Shown piece after piece: positions 37,901 through 50,500 of a stretch of DNA of 64,000 nt. The notes below the pieces were generated by a model that saw only the letters and a program-made list of their open reading frames with translations, was not told the DNA's origin and made no database searches. This DNA comes from Paragordius varius (taxonomy: Eukaryota > Nematomorpha), in the NCBI GenBank assembly GCA_964247055.1, contig OZ176056.1, positions 5,580,001-5,644,000 of the forward strand. The letters run 5' to 3'. The translations under genes were made by a program, and so were the position numbers. Position 1 is the first letter of the stretch. The number at the start of each line of letters is the position of its first letter.

Positions 37901-40900
37901 AAATTTAGAACCTTATTTAACCCCACTGGTGTATCATTGTCTAATGCCCTCGGGTAACTGCTAAGTAATTCTTCCTCTAGTTGTTTTTCCATCAAACCAC
38001 ATATGAATATTTCCCGTATTAGCTCGTCGATGTAACCTTTGAATTGGCATGCGGCAGCTAAATTCTTGAGTTCTATTTGGCTTTAGCATAAAAAAATTTC
38101 GACTGGAAGCGAACTCAGTGAGAGCGATATATAATAAAGATAATATAGAAAGTAATAAAATGGTAATAATAATCAAAGCTATAATGATGGTAATATTAAT
38201 ATGACAGATAATAATGAAACATCTGGTAAATCGCAAATCTAGCGTAAAACCGTGTTTCAAAAGCGGTTGCATCTACGGATGCTGCCCAGGTTTTGGCAAG
38301 GAATGCTCCAAATGTCACGGCAAAAATCATTTTGGCAGCCAATGCCAGAATAAATAGCCAGCAATAACTGCTATTTGAATAATAGAGTAAAAATACCTAA
38401 AATAAATGTAAAAACAAACTAGACCCATATCGAAATGTTATTCGACACGAAGGCCAACATATCGTTAATAAGTTTTAGCACATTTAAGATAGGAAAACCT
38501 AAAATAAAACCCATTAAAGACAAACATATATGATAATAATCCTTTACACGTAATAGAAGAGACACTTGAATTATAAAGTACAAAGATAACTAAGTTCTTT
38601 ATTACAAAAAGACATAATCCTCTAATATTTGGCATGGATGGGATCCATCTATTCAATATCCATTGCCTAATAAATTATATATTAATTAATTATATCACAC
38701 AACCGATATTTACAAAAAATTTAAGCCAATATTTGAATACAAATTGGGTTGTTGGAAAGGGGAACCGATAAAGATATTTTTAGAAAACAATAGGAGGGGC
38801 CGGGAATTTCCGGCTAGAAAGGTTCTCTTAGCCTTACAAAAAAATTAAGTGAAAAGAAATAGATAGTATCCTTAAAAATTATTGAACCTGTAGACCCTAA
38901 GCAGTCTAAAATTTGTTGGTCCAGTTAGTAAACATATTAAAGTCGAATAATGAGTTAAGAATGTGCGGAGATTTTAAAGTGTCAATATATATATAAACAA
39001 TTCAATATATAATACCCACATTTGATGATTTGATTTCCAAAATTTCACATGGTAAGACGTTTTCAACTAGATTTAAAAGGTGCTTATCTTCGAATTCCAG
39101 TGCACCAATCTCAAAATCTTCTTACAATAAATACACCTCTTGGTTTTTTTAAATATACTAGGCTCCCTTCTGTCGTGTGCACCTAGTATTTTACAACAGA
39201 TCATGGATGAGCTATTAGAAGATTGTAAGGGAACAGCGGTCTACTTAGATGATGTAATTGTTACGGGGGACGGACGAGAAGCATTAGAGAAACCTAACAC
39301 AAGTATTTGAAAGAATAGAACGAATGGCTCTTAAATTCTTTTTCAATAGGAAGTAAAATATCTGGGGTTTACTATATCAGAAAAAATATAAAACCAACGA
39401 GCATTAAGATTAAGGCCATGTGCCCAGCCCCTAAAGATAAAACAAGCTTCCGATCGTTTTTGGGCCTTTTTAACTTTGATTCACGATTTACACCTTCGCT
39501 AAATACAATTGTCAACGAACTTCATCAGCTAGAGCTGGTTCCCAAAAGAAATGGTGTTGGACAGATGTACATCAAAATATTTAGGGCTAAGTTCTTAATA
39601 GGGAATAACACCCGTCTCTTTCCTTTTAACCCAAGGCTCTACCTTATATTAGAAACAAATACATCTGAGAAAGGGTTCGAACCATCCTGTCGCACAAGAC
39701 GTTGGAAGGTAAAGGACCCATTGCATATTTTTCAAAAAAATGTTACCCTGCTGAAAAAAATTATTCGGTTATAGAAAAAAGGCAAAAGCCATTGTATTGG
39801 TCCTAGAGAAATTCAAATGTATGGTAGAAAATTCGATATCAGAACAGACCATAAACGTATTATCAAATTATTCGGGCATCAACGTATATTAAGCGAGCTA
39901 AACAATAGTAATTTACTAAGATGGACTTTAAAAACATCCATTTTCGACTTCAACATAATGTACTACCCGGGAACCGAAAAAGCAGGCTCACTATCAAGAC
40001 TACCAACTGAGATAACTGAAGGTTGTGACGAGGATATAGCGCAGGAGGTCCGGTTGCTATGGTGTCAGGAGTTAAATTAAAACACGGACAGGGTGCTTAA
40101 GCAAACTATGAGCGATGAAGTGTGTAAGCAGATTAAAGCAGCCCGAAAGACCAATGTGGGGTACAGTCCTATAAACTACTAAGAAATTATATCGAACAAT
40201 AAGACAGCCTTTTTATATCTAGGTGATTGTCTTATTGTTTCTTAAAGCATGAGGGTCGATATTCTTACTCATCTTTAAAAAGGTCACCCTGGTATCCAGT
40301 CCATGAAAGCGTTAGGTAAGACTGGTGTGTTTTGGCCCAAATTGAACCAGATAAAATGGGTGCAAAGATGTTCAAATTGTCAAAAATCACCGTTCAAAAT
40401 TGCATTAATCCCGACTTATAAATGGAAGCCGAACACCACCGTTTGGGAGCGGTTGCATCTCGATATAGCGGGGCCGTATATAACCTCTACTGGGTCATAC
40501 TTATAAATAGCTGTACCCGTTGGGTTGAAGTGGCACAGCTTAAACCAGTAAACTCATTCAGTATTTTGAAAATTTTAGAAAGGTTTGCACGATATGGAAC
40601 CCCAAAGATGATTGTAACTGATAATGCGTCGTATTTTAAGTCCGGTGATTTTGAAAAAATATTATGCTCTAATATCAAGCATGTAACTTATGCGCCATAC
40701 CAGGCTCAGGAAAATGATTTAGTGGAACCTTGAAAACGCACTATTATATCTGCAATTCTGAAGTAGCAGATCCAGAACGCCGGTTAAACCAGGTACCGTG
40801 GGCTACATGTCTGCGCATCACAATAGTATAAATGCATTTGCTTACCTATTTCTCAAAGAAATTTACCGACACCGCTGTCCTGGATGAAAGGAAAACCAAA

Positions 40901-42127
40901 GGATTATATTGATTGTACCTCAGATAGTATACGTGAATTCGTTCCAATTAAGAAAAGTATTTTTCGCCGGTTGGCGAGAAAGAAAAGTATTAGAGCGGAA
41001 CGTATTATTACATACAATATCGAGGATAGAGGTAAGGTTTTACAAAAACATACTGATTAATTAAGAGGGTGAAAAGAAAGTCCAAATGAACTTAAGACCA
41101 GAAAGAATTGGAATCGGAACAACAGAATAATATAATGATAATATCATAGCTAACCCCTATCATAGTCCTCTTATTGATAACAATATCAATAATTGAGATG
41201 CCAATCCCTCCCCGGGCATTTGTCAAAAATTCCACAATAATCAACAAACTCCTTACGGCGATAAGATTGCAGAACTTTCAAGCCTGGAAGTACCAAAGAC
41301 GCTATCCCACCAGAAGCCAAAAAGCCCGCGACAGATACACGAATCACTTTTAAATTTAGATAGGTGATAAGTTATGTATCATAACTTAATAGTTTTTGTT
41401 AACTTAACTCAATTTATTAGTTAACTTATTTGACCTTATATATGCTTTAGTTAATTTAAAATAAAATATAAAGTTATCCTTCTCTCTTACCTTAATGCAT
41501 ACATTTTTGTCCTTGTTACGTTAAATATGTATATTACCTTGGTAGTATATGCTTTCACCTAATTACTGTAATATTTAACCTTATGCAAAAATGCAACCTT
41601 GCTTTAAAACTAAATAATGGATTATATTTACACTATATATTTTTTATACTAAAAATGAATTTTGCTATTCAGATTATCAAAGCGAAAAAATATTAATACA
41701 TTCGAATATGTTTTTATAAATATGTAAAAATAAATTAGCCTCGTTCAAGTTCCATAAATTTAAAACGATTAAATATGGCATTTTTTACATTAAAATAAAA
41801 AAATATAATTATAACTATTAAGAAGTACTTTCCACATAGCATTTCGGCCACGTTCGCCTGTAAACTGTTCAAAAACAGACGGTTTGAAAGTAATCATTAA
41901 AACGATGTGGTTGTTTAAATAAGTTAATAATGCTTATTCATGTGAGTATTTTATTAAATGGATTAAAAATTTTAGTTGCTGTTGTTGTTTAACAATGAGT
42001 TTTTATGGTACATCGTAAACTATCCAGCTTTTTATACCAACAACTAAAAGTTTAAAAAAATTTTAGTGGTGAATTGCCTGTTTAATAACCAAGGAAAGGT
42101 TTTAAGCTTTATTTTAATAAAATATTT

Positions 42128-42173
<46 letters not shown>

Positions 42174-45100
42174 TTACGAATACATAGATAAAATTTGTTG
42201 AGAAACGTGGTAAATAACTGCGTTTCAAACAAAGCCGAATAAAATGGTTGATCTTCAACGGATTGTTCCAACAAAAAAGCTTCCTTATCAAAGAGCATGT
42301 CTGAAGCAGGTACAGTAATTGGCCTAATAACAATACTAGAATTCTCTTGTTTTTCCAATCCAAGTATGTTATCATTATTTTCCTTATCTAATTTAAGATA
42401 TAAAAAAATATTTAACAATTATTATTTTTAAACATAAATTCATAAAATAATAAGATTTCTTGATAACTATGGGAATTCTATGATACTATCGATTAAAATA
42501 ATTTGTAAACCTTAAAATGGGTATATTGAAACGCTAATGTATTAAATTCAATATGCACATAATCATTGACTTTTTTAATCAATAATACAATCTAAAAAAT
42601 AAGAAATCGAAATATTTGTAATAAACTGCTTTTAACCAAAAATATACAGTTAAAAAGTAGAAATAAATTATCATAATTAAATATACTTACATGCATTTAA
42701 TTGAGAAAATGAAAAATCTATGTTAGATGATAATTCATTCGATAAAAGGCCTTCAGAGTAAGATTGAAGCTGCACGGGTTTCACTACACTTGATTTAACT
42801 GGATGGCCCAATAAAAAATTTGGTAAATTGCGAAAACATTGAGCAAAATGGTATGCAAATTTGGATCTTATCATAAAATTTACTGCGGTTTGAATAGCCA
42901 ACATACATGGTAAATCTATAAAATAAATAGTGTATAAATAATTTTTTAACATAACCAAAAACCAGAATATAATTTGCATTTTCAATATACTACTCATGTT
43001 CACCTTAAACATATCGAATTCGCCTTTAAACATTTCAAATCTTAAACAAATCATATGTACCCAAAAATAATTAGTGCGTTTCTAAAAATGAAATATGATC
43101 TATATTATTTAATATATTAAAAAAATATAATTTTGTTTAAGATCACCATAATAGAAAAAATAACAATATGGCATAAAACATATTTCATATAAATAAAAAA
43201 TTAAATTAGCCTGAAAATTCAAAATTTTGTTCGAGGGTTTTTAAATTATTATAAACTCACATTTATTGAGGGTTAAATTGGGGCGTAAATGGTATTTATA
43301 ACATCGCTTTATATTAAAATATTTTTTCCAATTATAATTAATCTGATTAAAGTTTTGAATTAAAGTAAACCTCAAGTTCTATAAATTTACTTTTATTGTC
43401 AGGAGCGGGTTTGGGCAAATTCGTTAAAATTTGCAACACATTTTTGGCTAATGCATTGTGATTAGGCAAATGTAATTCAAACCTACAAGAATTGTCAAGG
43501 GTTGACCAATTTGTCGTTTGATTTGAAGAATATTTTTGATAGCTACCGGCATTCTTTTGTAAAGAAAAATTGGGTTGTTTCCAACTCTCATTCGTGCTAG
43601 AGTTATTGTCAATCCTTATATCATTTCCTGTAGGTTCCATAACAAAACTGTTTGGGAAAAATATTTGACCCGTATCGAGATTGGCATAGAAAAATGGATG
43701 GTACTATATTTTTAAAAAAAAATAAGATTAGTTATTTTTAAATGTAATATTTTTTGTCCTTTAGGCTATGCCTATGTTTATGGTTAGGTTCGAACGGAAA
43801 AATTTATTTTATTTATTATTCTTAAATTTTAATTATGATTTAAGGTGTGCCAAATTTTATATAATTCTTAAATCTTTAAACATTTGAAGTGTAAAAACTA
43901 TGGTTGATAAAGACAATTATTTTAAATTAAATAAATAATCAATGTTGCGAGCGCAATAACTAGAAAATATTAACTTAATTTCAAAAGTGTAATTTATACA
44001 TTATATAATATCGTTTTTTTATTTGTGATTTATCAAAAATAATAAATTTTGTAACCCAGGAATGCTTTAAAATTTGGCCAGATTTGCAAATTGCATTTGA
44101 GTTTATAATTAAATGAGTTAAAAATATTTTATTAATCTTATCAATTGCGTTTACATGTATAAAACGATAATTACACTGTTAAAACGTTATGACAGCTTCA
44201 AACTAAATTTTAAACCAATTGATATTTAATATATTAAACCATAAAAATATTTTAGATATTTATTTACTTCTATTTAATTTCAAAAAAAATGTACGAATCT
44301 CCATTTTAAACTTATTTAACAGTTTTAACCAGGATTGCCTCAAAGCTATAGCTAAACGGCATTTTCGAACTAAAAAAATACGACGAGCCGCATTAAAATC
44401 TAAAAACAACATCTAAACTTTATATAATCTGTACAATTAATAGTGAATGCCAAAACACAACCTATAATGTTTGTAAAATTGAAGCAATAATATTTCAAAC
44501 AAGTCATTCATAACACTTCAAAAAAGTTTTTGAGGAATAAATTAATTATATTTATATTTATATTTTGTATTTTACCAATATTTCATAAATAAAAAATAAA
44601 TTATACAATTTTAATTTTAGTGAGCACAGAATATAGCCAATGGCCGTATCTTGAGTACCCTTGATTTAAAACTGTCACTCACTAATTAACTAGTTTGTGT
44701 ATACCAAACTTAAATTTACTAATTGTATTGTACCATTCCTTCCAAATAACTAAGGACACTGCTGTCCGCAGCAAGAATAAAATCTTTTTTCGATACATCC
44801 TCATTACAATTATAGCTTGAGGCTATGGTAGTTGATTGAAGTAATAAGCCCATACAAAATGGAACGGGCGCTTGAATAAAATTAATCAAAGAGAGTGGTA
44901 ACAGTGGGACATACACATGATTATATTCAAATGGATATATTAGGCATCGAAGCGTTTCACAAAATGCCACAAGCTTTTCTCCATCTAATGATATACCAAA
45001 ATAGATATACAGTAAAAATTAAAGTTATCCGTAGAAAAAACGTACGTAAAAATATAAAAAAAAATTTTTAAAACACAGTCAACCACACTTTTTAGACTAT

Positions 45101-45661
45101 ATTATATATTGTTATGCAATATATAAAATAGAGAAGAATTTTTGTTTTTATAAAATAATTCATATAGGAAAAATTAACGTTCGAATATGGCTATCTTTTG
45201 AAAATAATTACTTATCATTATATTTTTACATTCGTCTGTATAATTACAATTTTTACTGTAAATATATAGTTAGAAACTTTTAAATGCGGATAAAGTCAAC
45301 TCCATAAATGTAAAATATATGTTATAATTAAATAAAAGTTACCCGTTAAAAATGATATTGCGCAAAAAGCCTACAGACTATTGCTGTACTAAAAGTACAC
45401 CTTATGTTTTAAACTTATTTTACTAATTTAAATTGCCAAATAACCAGCACAAGTTTATGTTTATTGGCGCTTTCTTTCTAAAAAAAGGCCTCTAAAAGTT
45501 AGTCTACATAAAGTCGAGTTATATAATGCATTAAATTCAAACCTTTTGAAACAATCAACAATTGTTTCTCTAACAGAAGGTATACCATAATGTACAGAAA
45601 AAGATCAATGTTATCAAAGATGCCCAATACCCAAGCTATATCGTATTGAAAGATTGGTAAA

Positions 45662-45716
<55 letters not shown>

Positions 45717-47478
45717 TAATAAAATATAAAAATATGGGATATGAAACAAATAATAATTAGGAATTTCTGAAAGAGTTTAAAATTCAGAGGACAAGGTGAG
45801 GCAGTGTGTCAATTAAAGAAGTCGTATAAATTACATCAAAGTTTTTTGATTTTTAGATATAATTAACTTAATACACTGATTTTTTAAGTCTATTTAAGCA
45901 TATAAAACCCTTGTATGCATAGCCTTTTATAGATTTATGGATTACTGGGACATCTTAATTGTTGAAATTTTTAAATGTAGTTATAATTGTTAAGTCATGT
46001 TGATAATATATAATATGCATTCTTTTACTATGAAAATTAAAAAAAACAAAATATGATAGTAAATTTTTGCATATAATTGCAATCAAATTATTGATTCGAT
46101 AAATAAAAAAGCGTTAATAAAAATAATATCTATTACCTTTGTGAAGGACGTTGTGGATTTTAGCTTTAAGTATACTGCAATCATTATTTTCCGGTGCCTT
46201 AGCCCAAAAATCATTTATATTGATAGTTAGGAAACGGTAATATAAAGAATATTCTGTTTTGTCAGTGTTGCTATACAAATTTTTAAAAGATATTTCCTCC
46301 GGAAAATGCGTAATTTGTCGAATAAATTGAGATATAATGTGTGCTTTCCAGCCCATACATAAAGTATTGGGTGATATTCTATATTAAATAATTTAATAAA
46401 ATATATATTCTGTAAAATTTTACTTAACAAAGCTCAATAAGCCTTACAATATATTTTGATCAATTAAACTAAATAAAAACTTTTCAAAATCACGGGTGAT
46501 TGTTTCGTTCGGATTGATTTCATCCTATTATAAAAAAACAAACTTATTATATATATATATCATAATGTGCTAAATTTAAGGTAAAAAATGTTAATCGTAT
46601 TTATGGATCAAGAAACTTACCAGCTTCCGAACGGAACTAAATACTCAACCTAAAGGTTTGTGTTTCAATAATCTTTGAAATTAATAAAAAGCGCGTAAAA
46701 TTCCAATAATTAAATTTTTTGTAATAAAATCAAAAGTATTTATATTTAGTAAAATTGAAAAAATTTATCAGTTTTGTTTAGAAAACGCTTAATTTTCACA
46801 CATTAGTGTCCTAATTTTTATGGTAAAAACATATGATATACACATTTGGCATGTAAGATATACAGGAATAAAAATGGGCTTTTTTTATAAAGTTTATAAT
46901 AAAATTATAAAATATTTATACTTTAAATAAAATTTAAAATGTGTCTTGGGTAATCAGATAATGTTAAAGTAAAAGTGGTTAATTACGTCGCGAAAGTGTA
47001 AGCCCTAGGTTTAGGTTTACAATTAACTAAAATGTGACTTTTTAAAATGCCAATGTTTGCAGGGCACATCATCATCATAAAGGGTAGGATTTTACGTAAC
47101 ACATGCCCTTTTGTACAACTAATGATTTTACAGATCATTAGAAAACTGGCCTTTTACATTAACGCATTTTCATGCCCCGGTCAACACCGCGTGGAGATGG
47201 CAATGTAAAACATAAATTGCTATTTAATCAAATGTACCTACCTACCTACCTTGATAAAATTTAACACAATTTGTTTAAATTGAACCATATATATGGTGTT
47301 TGAAAACATTGTATCCAATGTAACCAAAAGTTGAAACATAGTATCAAGCAATTGACGATAAATTTGGGTGTAAGATGAATCCGTTATAATACACATGGTT
47401 TCAGTAGCATATATATCGTGGATTTTTTCATCGTAAATAATAACATCTATGGCACAAGTTGATTGGAATTTAAATTAT

Positions 47479-47525
<47 letters not shown>

Positions 47526-50500
47526 ATTCTCACCTCATACTCACCCATGAACAATTTCAAATCACCTTAAATGAATTACGTAAATATCAAAAATTACTTA
47601 AATTTTTAAATAAAATAGAATAAATAATAAACTATGGCATAAAGAAATATTTCATATTAATGATGAGATAGTTATATTAGCTCAAAAACGCATGCTAGGG
47701 CAAAAGAACTGCTTAAAGATGATTTTGAATTGTTTAAGGGTGATTAGAGGTGTAAATAGTATTTGGTTTTCTCTTAAATAATAATATACCATTATTCATA
47801 TCATAGAGCTTATCCGTTATATGTAAACTATCCATAGCATAATTCTAAAAAAATGAAAAAAAAAGCAAATATTAAATTGTACACGATAGTTTTTACAATA
47901 TTTTGAGTCAAAAACTTACAAATTGTGAGGTTAATGAATCTAATAAATCTGGTGGTTTAACCGTAAAGGGTGTCTTATTTTCCCTAATGTGCGGTAATGA
48001 AAATGACCAAGACACCGATTTTGGGTTTGATACTGATATAGATTGTGTCAAGACATTAGATGTGGTCTAGATTATATTTGGAAATATTAAAATATGGTGG
48101 TTATATATATATATATATATATATAATTCTGTATGATTTTTATTTGTACAATTAATTATAATATAGAATGTGTACGCACTGTTTAGTTTGATATTAGCTT
48201 TAATTTAAAAAAGTATAATTTAAAACATTTTGGCATATACCTTAAAATTTAGGGTCAAAATTTAGTTATTCTATTTTAGTGTTTTTATTAAGTGAGACCT
48301 CAGATTTATTAATTTCAAATAATTTTCGCCGACAAAAGAATAAATAAGTTACATGTTTTTAGGGATTTGTAAAATTTCGATCTTATTTATTTTATGTATC
48401 AACACATTCTAGTGTTATACAAAATTTTTATAAGTTTTGGCATTTATACAGTAATTAAAAATCGTTTAAAATGCAAAAATAGCATTCTCAAAAATATGAT
48501 AAAACAATTTTAATCTAAAAAGTTGAAATAAAACTGAATTACCGTATTATTTTGGCTCATGGACATATTTTGATCCTTTCTACCCTTAATAATAATGGAT
48601 TCAGTTAAAATATTTGGTTCATTGGATACACTAAAATTTTGTTGAGGAGTGGTTACACATTCATTATTTTCTGTGGTCGAATTATCATCAATAAAAGTAC
48701 ATCTAGGAAAAATAGCATAAGATATATAATATACTTTTTAGAGTCTCTTTTTCCTTTTTTATTAAAGGGTAAGGACTTAAATTGTATCCGGATTTGTCAA
48801 GGCTTTAGCACTCGCCTGCCCAGGGCTGACAGTGATGATGGAAAAACTGCACATTTTAGGGGTTCGAACTCTGGCACGCAGTGTAAGAGTCCGGCGCCCT
48901 ACCTACTATACCATCACAAGAATATATTTCATTTACAATTGAAATTCATCCTCGCAAACAATTTTTCCCTCCGAACAATTCAAATTCCCTCTGTAACAAT
49001 TCAAAATAAATTAGATGTTTTCGAGAACTGAAATATATCTTTATGACTTATTATTTTTTCAGTATTATTTTAATTGTGAACAAAAATTCATTTTTTAAAA
49101 ATAAAGGTAATTTTTAATTTTAAAAACCATATATTTTATTAAAATTGAAAAAAGGTTTAAAATATTTTGAAACAAAAACAATATGTACCGATAAAAATCC
49201 AGGGGAACTGGATTACCATATTCCTTGCTAGCTAAAAAAATATTTGGATAAAATGGAAATACAAAAATAAAAAATATATATAATAATTTATGAAAATGAT
49301 ATTTTTATAGTCTGTTTTTGCTATAAATCAAAATATTTTCGTTTTCTAATTGATTTATTTTTATGGAGTTTTTTTTCCAAAGCGGATTTATATATTATAT
49401 TAAAAATATATACCCCTACATATTAACATAAATATATCTAGGATTTAGCATTAATTTAAATTTATCTAATTTTTGCGGATATTTATGTTTACTAGACAAT
49501 AGTTAATATTTTAAATAAAATTGGATGGAAAATGTTAGGATTATTTGGAGTTTTGTCACGAATGAATTCCCGCCACAACTTACGATCTTATATTGTTCTG
49601 TGGTAAGGCTAAGTATATTTTTATATTATCATTATAAGAAAAGAGTGGTCGTCCCTTTCTTCTTTTGCCATCAACATTAATGTTTTCAACAGTTTTTAAA
49701 GGATGGCTGGCGTATCTTCTCTGAGTATGACCCTAGAGAAGCAATCTATTAGTTTGGATGATATAATCGATTCTATCGGTTTTTTAATAAAAGTTGGTAA
49801 TTCTGGTGTACGAAAGCATTTGAGCATTCAGCTTTCACTAGTTGGGAGTTTTGTTTAATTAGTTCTTTTGTTTTATGCCCAAGTTTCAGAACCATAGGTA
49901 AGAGCTGGTCTTATTCCCACTTTGTAAATATATCATTTATTATGATTGTTACCATTTTTGTTTTGGAAAACATATTTTTAACTGATTATATTTTATCCAA
50001 ACTTGTTGTATTCTTCTTTTGATAGCCTTTTGTAGGTTTCCCTGAGATGATATAACATCATCTAAGTAAACAAAAGAGTCTATCAATTCGATATTATGAC
50101 CATCAATGTTAAGTAACTTTAGTGGATTAAAAATATTATTACTATCAAACAATTTAAACATTAAAAATTTATTGCATTTGTTAACTTGCCTTTTATGTTG
50201 GAGCACTTTTTGTGCACCCACATTTGACATGATATGCATTTAATGGAATCCGAACGTAGTTCGTTCCTGTAGATAGAGCAGTGGCTGGGTGTTTCGATCC
50301 GTTATCATTATTTTTGTTTTTGTCGGGTTTATAATTAATCCATATTGCTTTAGGCATTTTTTCTAGTTATTTGCCAATTGATCCCATGATCGTGTCGTTA
50401 TCACGAGGTCGTTGGCATAACATTTCCCAAGAGCACTCGGTTCTTATATCTTCTGTTGCCGCATCCATTATAGTAATGAAGAGGAGTGGGCTTAGAATTG

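Noticed and set aside
48820..48900. A functional tRNA-Lys gene
   Set aside because: The A and B boxes and CTCTTA loop are present, but the acceptor and T stems do not pair properly and the same sequence with a shared non-tRNA tail occurs at 27130-27275, so it is a SINE.
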